This document shows, piece after piece, positions 8,778 through 17,692 of a DNA stretch of 59,403 nucleotides. The stretch comes from Methanobacteriota archaeon (GTDB taxonomy: Archaea; Halobacteriota; Methanosarcinia; Methanosarcinales; Methanosarcinaceae): the NCBI GenBank assembly GCA_016841625.1, contig JAENYU010000003.1, positions 123,073-182,475 on the forward strand, in the 5' to 3' direction. The notes below the pieces were generated by a model. The model saw nothing but the letters and a program-made list of their open reading frames with translations. It made no database searches and had not been told where the DNA came from. Position 1 is the stretch's first letter. Every line of letters begins with the position of its first letter. The position numbers and the translations under genes are program-made.

Positions 8778-9080
8778 ATGGTATGTTTAAGCGAGCTGGA
8801 ATTTGAGATCCTCCTGAGAAATACCACACTCAAGGATTGTGAAAAAACCGTCAAAGCTAATTCCGAAGAAGCTTACCTTGTCCCCGGCGGATACAAGGTA
8901 AAAGGCTTTACTCTCCTGGGAAAGTCATCCCCTGTGGGTTTTTCAGGGAATGACATAATATTTCAGTATACAAAACCCTGCTTCGGCTTTTTTGTCCTGA
9001 GACTGAAAAATGAATCAGAAGAGGTCAAAAAACTGAAAGCACAGTACAGAAAAGACAAAAACGTCAAAAAAATTAAATGA
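8778..9080 (+). CDS. DUF1894 family protein, detached paralogue
   Basis: At 100 residues it aligns along its whole length with the 7481 protein: LLRNTTLKDCEKTVKANSEE against LNKTTYKDAREYIKENSDE, AYLVPGGYK against YYVPPGYK, and FQYTKPCFGFFVLRL against FTYTKPCYGSFVLTI. It ends in a short Lys-rich tail. It lacks a DUF1890 partner next to it and is on the opposite strand from the coupled pair, separated by 467 bases. Function unknown; perhaps an alternative subunit for the DUF1890 protein. Confidence 0.8.
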   Translation: MVCLSELEFEILLRNTTLKDCEKTVKANSEEAYLVPGGYKVKGFTLLGKSSPVGFSGNDIIFQYTKPCFGFFVLRLKNESEEVKKLKAQYRKDKNVKKIK

Positions 9081-9138
9081 GGAAAGGAAGACCCTGATTT
9101 TTCCTCCAGATTTTAACATTCCAGACATTAACATTTCT

Positions 9139-9705
9139 TCAGACTTTAACTTTGCAGGCACCACACACCCTGCATTTGAAGAACTCTTCGGCAGGCAGTT
9201 CATGCACCGTGGTCGCCACTACCAGCCCCTTTCCGATTTCCTTTGCAACCATGATAGCTCTTCCTTTATCATCTTCCAGCACAATGTCTGCATCGGTTTC
9301 CGGGAAGTAGCCGTCACAGCCGACAGGCGGCAGCACGCCTTCCACCAGTTTCTGGGCGTCGTGTTCACCTACAGGCTGGGGAGTGCAGGGGTTTTCTTCC
9401 ATTACGTACTTCAGGGTGAAGGGCAGCCACTCATATTCATATTCGGGAACAAGGGGGCTGAAGACTAGCAGGTTCCCGCCTTTATCCACAAACCTTTCAA
9501 GGCGGTTTCCACTGCTCTCGATCCCGGGTCCGATTTTGGTGTACTGCCGGTTTGCAAAACCTGTGGGCACGATCAGAATTTTGCAGGCAGGAAGATAAGG
9601 AGTGCCCAGAGAACCGGAATGCGTTCGGGTGCATTCAAGACCGTACTCCAGAAACAGTTTTTCAAAAAGCAGGGGACAGTCCCAGAGAAGAATCACGTCA
9701 CTCAT
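9139..9705 (-). CDS. Predicted glutamine-amidotransferase-like alpha/beta protein with C-terminal Cys motif
   Basis: I do not recognise a named family. The 188-residue protein has Rossmann-like features of the type I glutamine amidotransferase/ThuA kind: VILLWDCP at the N-terminus, KILIVPTGFANRQY, then GGNLLVFSPLVPEYEYEWLPF, and GKGLVVATTVHELPAEEFF near the end. No catalytic Cys-His pair is clear. The C-terminus carries CRVCGAC, three cysteines that could bind a metal. It follows the tandem RHH paralogues on the same strand but its own upstream gap suggests a separate promoter. Confidence 0.6.
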   Translation of the reverse strand: MSDVILLWDCPLLFEKLFLEYGLECTRTHSGSLGTPYLPACKILIVPTGFANRQYTKIGPGIESSGNRLERFVDKGGNLLVFSPLVPEYEYEWLPFTLKYVMEENPCTPQPVGEHDAQKLVEGVLPPVGCDGYFPETDADIVLEDDKGRAIMVAKEIGKGLVVATTVHELPAEEFFKCRVCGACKVKV

Positions 9706-9771
9706 GGAAAAGGGATAGGAAACTCTGCAATATCAATTTATCTGTCTAAACATAGCCCCGGAAGCAGAGGT

Positions 9772-10956
9772 TCAGGGAATCAGAGAACCGGGGTCGACAA
9801 AATCAGGATCGACAAAATCAGGATCGACAAAATCAGGATCGACAAAATCGGGATCGAAAAAATCGGGTTTTTTGTCGTCACAGGAATCGGAGCCTTTCCC
9901 GAAATCAAAAAGGATCAGGTTGGGACTGGAAGTGGCAACGAAGGGATAGCAAAGCGCCCTTAACATGTTTGAGTAATACTGAGTGATGCATTCACGGACC
10001 TTTTCATCGGAATACTCATAGATGAGTTTTATGTATTCACGCCCTTTTTCCGTGGAGACCTCAATATCACTCCCAATGTTGTCTGTCAGGTAGAGTTCCT
10101 TGAAAATCATAATGTGTTCGGAGAGGGTGAAGGCATCAGGGGGTTTTCCCGCAAGGAATTCGAAATCCCTTGCAATATCCGCAACATCGGGCATTCTTCC
10201 GGAGACAAGAGACTCAAATATTTTTTTGTTCATGCTGATGCGCTGATAGTTGTGCTGCCTGTAGAGGTGGATGAGATTTCTCCAGAAATCGGGCTTTTTC
10301 CGGATTTCCCGGTAGGTTCCGTCCATGGAACCGAAATGCTCTTCAAGACCTCCAGGGACCTTTTCGTAATTAAGGTAATTAAAACGTTTCAGGTAAAGCT
10401 TGGTCACGTTTGACCTGCTGTACAACCCCTGGACATCCAGTTTCATCTGTTTTGCCAGGTAAAGAGCAACCCCGTGAGCCAGGTGTTCCCGGAAATAAGG
10501 ATTGCCATTTGAGAGAGTAAGGATAACAGCCCCCGTTTCCGGTTCCCCCTGGCATTCTGCGGAAACCTTAATATTCCAGCCAAGTTTCTCGTTAAGTATG
10601 TTCAGGTGGTGGATTATTTCAGGGATTTTTATGAACTTATAAGGATTTATAAGCTCATATATAGTAGATTCGTCTATAAGCAGTCCCGAAGTGTTTTTAA
10701 CAAACCATTCTAACATGCTACGGTGTACAAGTATAAATTCGTCCTTCTCAATAAGCTTATTACGAATTTCCGCATTTCCAGGAACATTATTTACGTACGT
10801 TTCCGCATTCACAGCCTCTTTTCCTTCCATTACCCGGGAAGAAATTTCAATAGCGTCCCTTATAGCCGCACTCAGGTTTCCGTTATTTTTTTCCAGAAAA
10901 GGCTGGAGCTTATCGACATAGTACTGATCGATTGAAATATTCTTTCGGACTATCAC
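9772..10956 (-). CDS. RHH-like N-terminal protein, paralogue 1, with DPDFV repeats
   Basis: First of three neighbouring paralogues. The N-terminus VRKNISID...LQPFLEKNNGNLSAAIRDAIE resembles a ribbon-helix-helix DNA-binding arm. The large remainder is unrecognised but shared: LRNxLIE-like, EL(I/F)NPY(K/R), and the strongest block KPDFWRNLI..YRQHNYQRISMNKKIFE. The C-terminus is unusual, ending in five DPDFV-type pentapeptides generated by a 15-bp tandem repeat. GTG at 10956 matches the starts of the other two copies (M-[I]-RKNIS); a TTG at 10974 is the alternative. Likely a regulator, by inference from the N-terminus. Confidence 0.75.
   Translation of the reverse strand: MIVRKNISIDQYYVDKLQPFLEKNNGNLSAAIRDAIEISSRVMEGKEAVNAETYVNNVPGNAEIRNKLIEKDEFILVHRSMLEWFVKNTSGLLIDESTIYELINPYKFIKIPEIIHHLNILNEKLGWNIKVSAECQGEPETGAVILTLSNGNPYFREHLAHGVALYLAKQMKLDVQGLYSRSNVTKLYLKRFNYLNYEKVPGGLEEHFGSMDGTYREIRKKPDFWRNLIHLYRQHNYQRISMNKKIFESLVSGRMPDVADIARDFEFLAGKPPDAFTLSEHIMIFKELYLTDNIGSDIEVSTEKGREYIKLIYEYSDEKVRECITQYYSNMLRALCYPFVATSSPNLILFDFGKGSDSCDDKKPDFFDPDFVDPDFVDPDFVDPDFVDPGSLIP
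9796..9867 (+). repeat. 15-bp tandem repeat inside the 3' end of a gene
   Basis: About 4.5 copies of gacaaaatcaggatc. Because 15 is a multiple of three, the copies are read in frame on the minus strand as repeated FVDPD residues at the C-terminus of the RHH-like protein. Confidence 0.9.
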
Positions 10957-11304
10957 ACAGATTGCCTTCTTCAACCTATTGGGACCAGGCAGGTAATTTA
11001 AGCATTAATTATTCACTCACCTTGACCACAGAATTGAGTCCCTTAATTTCGTCTCTTAATTGAGCCACTCCAACTGTGTGAAATAATTGTAGTTCATTGC
11101 TCTTAATTTTATTGGAGCTTCTATTAAAAAACTTGACAGTTGCGGAGAACAGAAACGTGAAAAACAGAACTTTAGGGAGGGAAAGCCGGGAAAAAACTTA
11201 CTGCAATTTAAGGAAAAATGAGGAGCCCTCCAGGAGATGAGAAAAATCCCTGAAAACGAAGAATACCCGAAACAGGAACTAGCCAAAAAAAGCTTTGAAG
11301 GCTG
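10957..11304. other. Gene-free gap between RHH-like paralogues 1 and 2
   Basis: No open frame with a credible start. The stretch is AT-rich and without an obvious repeat or hairpin; it presumably holds the promoter of the 9772 gene. Confidence 0.4.
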
Positions 11305-12357
11305 TTAACATTTCTCCTCGAATTCAAAAATCATAAGATTCGAAACGAACCTTACCTCAAACTCATATCCTGCCGCCCGGAACAGTTTGGAAAAAAGTTC
11401 AACCAATTTAAAGGAAGCCTTTTCACTGGAAAACTGATGCCGGATTTTTACCTGCATCTTCCCTTCCTCAAAAACCCTTTCCACATCGCTTACAAGCTGG
11501 GTGACCGTAGCCAGTTTTTTTGTGGCAACAATCATTTCACAAAGCGGGATCTCCCGGATAGGTTTGCCTGCAGATTCTTCGAAAAAGCTTGTTACGTCCG
11601 GGACTTCTCCCAGGAGGAAAGCTTCAAAAACATCCTTGTTCAGGTTCACCCTCTGGTACCTTTGCTGCTTGTACCTCCCTATGAGAGAAATCCAGAAATC
11701 AGGCCTGCTTCTGATCTCCTTGAAAACGGTATCAAAAGCTCCGAAGTTCTTTACGATTCCGGGAGGGAGTTCCAGGTCCATGGAACTGTATTCCTTGAGA
11801 TAGATACGGACCGAGTTTGATTTCCGGTGAACAAAGGAGACATCCAGCTTCAGATAAAGGGCAAGGAAAATAGAGATTTTCTCAGAAATGAAAGCCCTGA
11901 AACTCGGGTCCCCATTTTCGAGTATTATTACTTCGGTTTTATCATCATCCAGTTGATAAGTCGAAGCTTCAAGTTCCCACCCCATATTCCGGCTTCGGGT
12001 GTTCAGGTACTCTACCAGGTCTGTAAGGGACTTTATCCGGTAAGGATTGAAAAGTTCACTTACGATTCCATCTTCCACGAGAATCCCGTCGGTTTTCTCG
12101 ACCAGCCACCTGACGGCGAGCTGGCTCATCAATATACATTCTCCACTTTCAATCAGACTGTTGCGAAGCGCAGGGCACCCGGATTCTTCCCTGAGGTGCT
12201 TAATTGCCTCCTCGATCGTGTCGTATTCCTTAAGCGCAGCTTCGGCAAGTTCGATGGCATCCCGTATCGCCGCACTCAGATTACCAGAATTATTATCCAG
12301 AAAAGGGCGCAATTTTTGCAGGTGCTCATCTTCCATTGAGATATTCTTTCGGATCAC
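11305..12357 (-). CDS. RHH-like N-terminal protein, paralogue 2
   Basis: The 350-residue protein starts GTG-IRKNISMED with GAGGA nine bases upstream. Its N-terminal 40 residues (LRPFLDNNSGNLSAAIRDAIEL) match the other two copies and resemble a ribbon-helix-helix arm. The shared blocks FNPYRI, RPDFWISLIGRYKQQRYQRVNLNKDVFEAF and GEVPDV follow, and the C-terminal region ends FEFEEKC without pentapeptide repeats. No signal peptide or membrane helix. The C-terminal domain is unrecognised; ligand sensing is a guess from the regulator-like architecture. Confidence 0.78.
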   Translation of the reverse strand: MIRKNISMEDEHLQKLRPFLDNNSGNLSAAIRDAIELAEAALKEYDTIEEAIKHLREESGCPALRNSLIESGECILMSQLAVRWLVEKTDGILVEDGIVSELFNPYRIKSLTDLVEYLNTRSRNMGWELEASTYQLDDDKTEVIILENGDPSFRAFISEKISIFLALYLKLDVSFVHRKSNSVRIYLKEYSSMDLELPPGIVKNFGAFDTVFKEIRSRPDFWISLIGRYKQQRYQRVNLNKDVFEAFLLGEVPDVTSFFEESAGKPIREIPLCEMIVATKKLATVTQLVSDVERVFEEGKMQVKIRHQFSSEKASFKLVELFSKLFRAAGYEFEVRFVSNLMIFEFEEKC

Positions 12358-12797
12358 TAGCGTTCCTCAGAGTTGCTTTTGAAATCAGGTACTTCCAAGC
12401 CAGGTATTGAATTTTGAAACAAATGTCCCTCGTATTTCAGGATTACGAATGTTTAGGACATCATAATGTGAATAGACACGATCTGATACACACTAAGATG
12501 TGATTTGATGGTATATAAAATATTTTAAATAATATATAAATATGCATATGCATCCCTCATGCCGGCCTCTAAAGGAAACCCGATAAAGACCTGAAAGGAT
12601 TAGAAAAAAAAGGATCGGAAAGGATTCAAGAAGGAAAGATTGAGAAAGAAAGGATTCAAGAAGGATAGATTGAGAAAGAAAGGATTCAAGAAGGATAGAT
12701 TGAGAAAGAAAAAATTCAAGAAGGAAAGGTTGAGAAAGGAAAGATGGAAAAAGAAAAGATCAGAGAAACTGAAATTGGACCTCCGGTCATCATTTTC
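12358..12797. other. Gene-free gap between RHH-like paralogues 2 and 3
   Basis: Contains the 30-bp tandem repeat listed separately and an AT-rich tract (12500-12545) that could be the promoter of the 11305 gene on the minus strand. The frame over the repeats can be read as a Lys/Arg-rich peptide, but it lacks a plausible start and family. Confidence 0.5.
12621..12740 (+). repeat. 30-bp tandem repeat, four copies
   Basis: The unit ggattcaagaaggatagatt followed by gagaaagaaa repeats at exactly 30-bp spacing, with substitutions in the first and last copies. It is purine-rich on the plus strand. Confidence 0.9.
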
Positions 12798-13913
12798 TCA
12801 GAGTTCCGCTCCTTCGGCCGCAGGGATGGGGAACCCGGAACTTTCCTTTTCAACTTCCAGGTCATTGAACTCCAATATTGTAAGCCCTTTAAGAGAGGTT
12901 ACACTGAAACTGTGCAATCCTGCCCGAAATACATCAGAAAAAAGACGGACCATTTTGGCGCTTACCTCTTCACGGGAGTAATTATGGAAAATTTTTACGT
13001 ACTCCTCCCCTTTTTCCGTGTTAATTTCGACATCATTCACGAGCTGAGAAACCATAAACAGGTGTTTGAAGAGAGGGATTAGTTCCGAAAGAGGAATTTC
13101 ATGTATCGGGCGCCCGGCTTTTATCTCGAAATACTTCTTTATATCGGGGAATTCCCCGGCAGCAAAAGCTTCAAAGAGGTTCCTGTCGATGTTTACCCGC
13201 TGGTAGTTGAAAAACTTATATAATTCTGTGAGCGTGTTCCAGAAATCCGGCTTCCTTTCGATCTCCCTGTACATACCGTCCATCGAGCCGAAGTATTTCA
13301 GAACCCCGGGAGGGATTTCCTGAGCTTCATTCCGCACAAAGGGCTTCAGGTATATTGTGGTCGAATTGGATTTCAGGTAAACGGTTTCTAAATCCAGATC
13401 CAACCATCGTGCAAGGAAAAGGCAGACAGTTTCTACCAGGAGTTCGCGAAGATCCCTGTGCCCCCCTACAAAGTCCATGATTGCACATTCTTTCCAGGGC
13501 TCATCTCTTGAAGAAGAGGAGATCTCGATGTCCCATCCCCTTCGCTTGCTTCTGCAGTTCAGGTACTTTTCCAATTCAAGAAGAGTGGTAATCCTGTAAG
13601 GATTCAACAGTTCATTGATCACATCATCGTCTACAAGTTTGCCCGAGCAACTATGTACAAGCCAGCTAAGCACCGGGCGACTCAGCAGGACACATTCCCC
13701 GCTCTGGACAAGTTTTTCCATCGTCCCGGAGTGTTCCTCTTCGTTCTTCAGGGCCTCGACCGTTTCTTCGAGAGTCCCGTGCTTTGCCAGGCCAAGATCG
13801 GCAAGTTCGATAGCTTCCCTTACCGCCGCACTGAGATTTCCTCCATGCCTTTCCAGAAAAGGCTGGAGTTTAAGGAGATGAGCATCATCCAGGGAGATGT
13901 TTTTACGAATCAA
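12798..13913 (-). CDS. RHH-like N-terminal protein, paralogue 3
   Basis: The 371-residue protein begins TTG-IRKNISLDD at 13913, with GAGG seven bases upstream, so that all three paralogues start alike; a TTG four codons further up is possible. The N-terminal LQPFLERHGGNLSAAVREAIEL is the ribbon-helix-helix-like part. Shared blocks are LLNPYRI, the KPDFWNTLTELYKFFNYQRV stretch, and a C-terminal region around VEINTEKGEEYVKIFHNYS. It is the promoter-proximal member of the trio and diverges from the PUA gene. Confidence 0.78.
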   Translation of the reverse strand: MIRKNISLDDAHLLKLQPFLERHGGNLSAAVREAIELADLGLAKHGTLEETVEALKNEEEHSGTMEKLVQSGECVLLSRPVLSWLVHSCSGKLVDDDVINELLNPYRITTLLELEKYLNCRSKRRGWDIEISSSSRDEPWKECAIMDFVGGHRDLRELLVETVCLFLARWLDLDLETVYLKSNSTTIYLKPFVRNEAQEIPPGVLKYFGSMDGMYREIERKPDFWNTLTELYKFFNYQRVNIDRNLFEAFAAGEFPDIKKYFEIKAGRPIHEIPLSELIPLFKHLFMVSQLVNDVEINTEKGEEYVKIFHNYSREEVSAKMVRLFSDVFRAGLHSFSVTSLKGLTILEFNDLEVEKESSGFPIPAAEGAEL

Positions 13914-14164
13914 TAGAGACCTCAACTATTTTTATAAAGACAGCTTTTCCGGGCAAGTAACTCGGGTCCACAGAGCCTGGAACCCGGAAAACGTCATAAA
14001 CTTTCAAGAAATTTTATTTATTTCTGCCAGTTATTGCTTTAATGGTGCAAATATAAATATTTTATTATATCGTTAATAAATATTAAGTTTGCAAGGCCAT
14101 AGAAATATACCCGGGGCCGCAGGATGACCGACACGGATTTAAGTTCTGCATATTATCTACCCTC

Positions 14165-14647
14165 ATGCACAGCAGAGAAGAAAGACTTTCAAAAGTCCGT
14201 ATGATCGCGGATTACCAGTTCGGAAAAGGTTCCGGAAAAGAGCTTTTCCCGGAAGGGGCGACATTCCAGTTATCCAGGACAAAAAGAGTGCGCCAGGTCT
14301 TCCACTCCGGAAAGCGCATCGTAACGGCAAGGGCAAAGGATGGTTTTTTTACCCTGAGCATGAAAGGGGCATCCGTTCTTCACGGATTTTTGCCGGAAAA
14401 AAGGCTCAGGGTAGTGGTCTGTGAAGAGGCGTCTCCTTTTGTGGCAAAAGGCAAAACAGCCTTTGCAAAACACGTAGTTTCCCTGGATCCCGAACTCCGG
14501 GCAGGGGACGAAGTCCTGGTCACGGACGAAGCCAACAGGCTGCTTGCGACCGGACAGCTGCTCCTCTCTCCCGAAGAGATCCTGGCCCTTGAGAGCGGAC
14601 CTGCAGTGGATGTGCGGGTAGGGACAGAATCAAAAAAAGCTGAATGA
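14165..14647 (+). CDS. PUA-domain RNA-binding protein
   Basis: A 160-residue protein whose C-terminal half is a PUA domain, seen as GDEVLVTDEANRLLATGQLL, the fold that binds tRNA or rRNA in pseudouridine synthases and archaeosine enzymes. The N-terminal half (LSKVRMIADYQFGKGSGKELFPEG) matches the pre-PUA module found in archaeal tRNA-guanine transglycosylase relatives. No catalytic domain is present, so it is a stand-alone RNA-binding protein. No strong ribosome binding site precedes the ATG. Single gene, divergent from the RHH-like paralogues. Confidence 0.82.
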   Translation: MHSREERLSKVRMIADYQFGKGSGKELFPEGATFQLSRTKRVRQVFHSGKRIVTARAKDGFFTLSMKGASVLHGFLPEKRLRVVVCEEASPFVAKGKTAFAKHVVSLDPELRAGDEVLVTDEANRLLATGQLLLSPEEILALESGPAVDVRVGTESKKAE

Positions 14648-14887
14648 ACCTCTAGCACAGAAGTTCCTGTTTATTTCCATTTCCATTTCCCTTCCCGAGT
14701 TTATTTTTTAGAGTTTACGGGGAAGACACATGAAAAGGGAGATAAAACAGATATTTCCGGGAATTTACCCAATTTTTTATATAGTTAGATCGGTATAAAC
14801 AGGACATAATATAATTATGATGTCACCCTGTTTAGCGCAGGCCTACAGTTAATGAATAAAAATATATTCTAGTTTAGTAGTTTTTGC

Positions 14888-16090
14888 TTGAAAGGACTTC
14901 ATAGATTTCTGAAGAAAGCTTTCAAACAATATCCCTGCAACATAGATCTTGGCATCCAAAATCAGTTCCCGGAGAGTGAAAACATTTCAGAGCCAGAACA
15001 GGTCTTTAAATCCCTGCTCATTCCCGACAACACCAGAATAGAAGCTAACCGGATCGTCGTGGAAGGAGACGTAATTGTCGGCAATCACTCCAGTATTGAA
15101 TACGGGGTTTCCGGAGATACGGTTATAATTGGGGAAGGAGTGAGCATTTCTGGAGACGTTGCGGCCAGGTCCGATGCCAGGATTGACATGTGGTCCAAAT
15201 TCGGAAGCAATGTCGATGTTGGAAAAAACGCCTACCTCGGAGAATTTGTGACAATTGACGGGAAACTGACCGTTGAAGGGGATCTGGACGTAGGAAAAGA
15301 AGTAAAGGTCACAGCCGGATTCGAAACCAAAGGCTGGATAGTGGTCAGGAACCCTGTACCCGTAATCATGTTCCTCTTCCTGTACATCAGGGAAATGGTG
15401 GGCCTCGGAAAGGGCGAAGAAGTTGAAAAGGCCATTGAAGACCTCTTCGAAGATTGTGAGGACAATGAAGGAAGCCCCCTGCTTGACGAGAAGCTACTGA
15501 TTGTACCCGCCGGCTCGAAAGTCTCCCCGAAAGCCATAGAGGTCACAGAAAAAGCCGTAATAGGAAGTGGCTGCCTCCTTATAGGAAATATAAAGGCACA
15601 GTCGGTAGAGGCAGGAAAAGGCCTGAACCTGCAGGGAAGCATCCATTCGGAAGACAAAATTACCCTTGGGGACAACAGTACAGTTCACGGCAGCCTTGTT
15701 TCAAAGGGGGAGGTCCGCATAGGAAGAAACAGCCGGATCTACGGAGGAATAAAAGCCGATTCCGTGTTCCTGCATGAAAAGGCAAGGGTAGACGGCATGA
15801 TCAGGGCACCTTCCGGAGTATCTTTTATCCGGGAACCCGCAGAAAAAACAGCTTTCAGAAAAGTCCAGAACTTTGAGAGCCCTACAGCTGGAAAAGCAGC
15901 TGAAGGGTTTAAAGAAAGCGTTCATGAAGAGGGACTCGTAAAAGCCCTTGAAGTGGTGGAAATTGAAACTCTCATGAAAACAAAGGCAAAAGCCAAAAGC
16001 GGCCTTGTGCCTGGCAGAGACAGAAGATCAGCCAGGACCAGGGCAATGGGAAGAAGCCGACGTTTCATAGGTGCGCAGAGATTCAGATAA
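14888..16090 (+). CDS. Bactofilin-like polymer-forming protein
   Basis: The 400-residue protein contains two stretches of right-handed beta-helix type repeats with V-x-G-D/S spacing, residues about 50-155 and 205-325 (for example VVEGDVIVGNHSSIEYGV and LNLQGSIHSEDKITLGDN), as in bactofilins. A hydrophobic segment about 162-178 (VVRNPVPVIMFLFLYIREM) separates them and could sit in or on the membrane. The C-terminal tail is strongly basic, ending RRFIGAQRFR. Likely a cytoskeletal or envelope-associated polymer, by family inference. The start is a TTG without a visible ribosome binding site; a TATA-like tttatatag lies near 14775. Confidence 0.75.
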   Translation: MKGLHRFLKKAFKQYPCNIDLGIQNQFPESENISEPEQVFKSLLIPDNTRIEANRIVVEGDVIVGNHSSIEYGVSGDTVIIGEGVSISGDVAARSDARIDMWSKFGSNVDVGKNAYLGEFVTIDGKLTVEGDLDVGKEVKVTAGFETKGWIVVRNPVPVIMFLFLYIREMVGLGKGEEVEKAIEDLFEDCEDNEGSPLLDEKLLIVPAGSKVSPKAIEVTEKAVIGSGCLLIGNIKAQSVEAGKGLNLQGSIHSEDKITLGDNSTVHGSLVSKGEVRIGRNSRIYGGIKADSVFLHEKARVDGMIRAPSGVSFIREPAEKTAFRKVQNFESPTAGKAAEGFKESVHEEGLVKALEVVEIETLMKTKAKAKSGLVPGRDRRSARTRAMGRSRRFIGAQRFR

Positions 16091-16504
16091 GAATAATGCA
16101 GGGGTTCAGGGTCCGGAAGGCTGCCATAAGCCGGGGACCGGACTTTCCCCAACTCCCTGCCTACCCGGGGAAAAGTCAGAAAAATCCTGAACCCTGACTA
16201 ATCCTGACCTTTCTACGGCATACTCCGATTTTTTTTATTTTGAATGAAGAAAACTTTAAGAGGATACTGTATTCTTTGAAGGAAATTGCCGGGTAACAGT
16301 AAGATTATTAGGGAATCAGGAAATTATCTGGTTTCAGATAGAATAGATGAGAGTTTCAACTGACGGCTACAATTACGTAGATATTCTTCTGCTGATAAAC
16401 GGTTGCGAATAAGCGGCTGCAAGTAAGTGGCTGCAAGTAAGTGGCTGAAGGCAAGCAGTTTACCATTATAACTTACAATTATGAATCTCAGGGAAGGTGT
16501 TCAT
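16091..16504. other. Gene-free leader region of argD
   Basis: No supported gene. The last 60 bases contain an imperfect 13-14 bp repeat (aagtggctgc, about three copies at 16410-16448). A possible box C/D-like arrangement at 16345-16425 was considered and rejected. Confidence 0.5.
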
Positions 16505-17692
16505 TTGACAGAAGGACTAAGGGATCAGAAGGATCCACAGGCAAAATACGAATCAGTTATCGAAAAAGATGCAAAATACGTGATGCAGACCTACGGGCGC
16601 CAGCCCCTGGTACTCTCGAAAGGGGAAGGGGCGCTTGTCTATGACGTGTACGGGAAAGAGTATATCGACTGCGTGGCAGGGATCGCGGTAAACAACGTGG
16701 GGCACTGCCACCCGAAAGTGGTCCAGGCTATCAGGGAGCAGGCAGGAGAACTGATGCACGTCTCCAACCTCTACTACACCGAAATCCAGGCCGAACTTGC
16801 AAAAGCCCTGGTCTCGGTTACGGGCATGGGACGTGTCTTCTTCTGCAACTCGGGAACCGAAGCCGTGGAAGCTTCAATGAAGCTGGCCCGCACGGTCTCC
16901 GGGAAAAGCGCCTTTATTGCAGCTGAGGGCTCTTTCCATGGCAGGACAATAGGAGCACTCTCCGTAACCTACAAAAGTGCCTACCGGACACCCTTCGAGC
17001 CTCCCGTGAGTTCGCAGACTACCTTTGTCCCCTACTCTGACGCTGACGCTGTCAGGCAGGCAATTTCCGAAAACACCGCTGCCGTGATCCTGGAACCCGT
17101 CCAGGGCGAAGGCGGGGTGAACATCCCGGACCCCGGCTACCTTAAAGAAGTCAGGGAAATCTGCGACGAAACCGGCACCCTCCTGATCTTTGACGAGGTG
17201 CAGACGGGCTTTGGGAGGACAGGGACCTGGTTCTGTAAGGAACAGGTCGGGGTCGAACCCGATATCATGAGCATGGCAAAGGCAATCGGAGGAGGTTTCC
17301 CCATGGGAGCCATAGCAGCCAGGGACGGGATCAGTTTCGAGCGCGGGCAGCATGCAGCCACCTTCGGGGGCGGGCCCCTTGCCTGTGCGGCAGCTCTTGC
17401 CTCTATCGAAGCCATCAAAGAAGAAAAGCTTCTGGAACGCTCCCGCGAAATAGGGGCTTATTTCATGGAGAAGCTCAGGAACATGGACAGGGACGATATC
17501 GTGGAAGTCCGCGGGAAAGGGCTCATGATAGGGGTTGAGATGAACTATAAATGCGGGGATATAGTGGACTTTGCCCGGGAACACGGCGTGCTTGTGAACT
17601 GTACCTCGGACTCGGTGCTCCGCCTTGTGCCCCCGCTTGTTATTAGCAAAGAGCAGATAGATACGGTAGTTGGTGTCCTTGAGCAGGCCTGA
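16505..17692 (+). CDS. argD: Acetylornithine aminotransferase
   Basis: ArgD transfers an amino group to N-acetylglutamate semialdehyde in arginine synthesis and may also serve lysine synthesis. It is a class III pyridoxal-phosphate aminotransferase: [26 protein letters not shown], and the PLP lysine in [16 protein letters not shown] choose TTG at 16505, which follows GGAAGGTG and gives 395 residues; an ATG at 16481 in the same frame is possible but has a weaker site. The stop codon lies inside the start of hisC, which it overlaps by about 20 bases. Confidence 0.92.
   Translation: MTEGLRDQKDPQAKYESVIEKDAKYVMQTYGRQPLVLSKGEGALVYDVYGKEYIDCVAGIAVNNVGHCHPKVVQAIREQAGELMHVSNLYYTEIQAELAKALVSVTGMGRVFFCNSGTEAVEASMKLARTVSGKSAFIAAEGSFHGRTIGALSVTYKSAYRTPFEPPVSSQTTFVPYSDADAVRQAISENTAAVILEPVQGEGGVNIPDPGYLKEVREICDETGTLLIFDEVQTGFGRTGTWFCKEQVGVEPDIMSMAKAIGGGFPMGAIAARDGISFERGQHAATFGGGPLACAAALASIEAIKEEKLLERSREIGAYFMEKLRNMDRDDIVEVRGKGLMIGVEMNYKCGDIVDFAREHGVLVNCTSDSVLRLVPPLVISKEQIDTVVGVLEQA

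Noticed and set aside
12640-12981. Lys/Arg repeat protein read from the 30-bp repeat
   Set aside because: The repeat period happens to be a multiple of three. No ribosome binding site, and it runs into the 3' end of a real gene on the other strand.
16340-16425. Box C/D-like arrangement (agatgag ... ctga ... ctga) upstream of argD
   Set aside because: The box C has two mismatches, there is no closing stem and the D'-C' spacing is too long.
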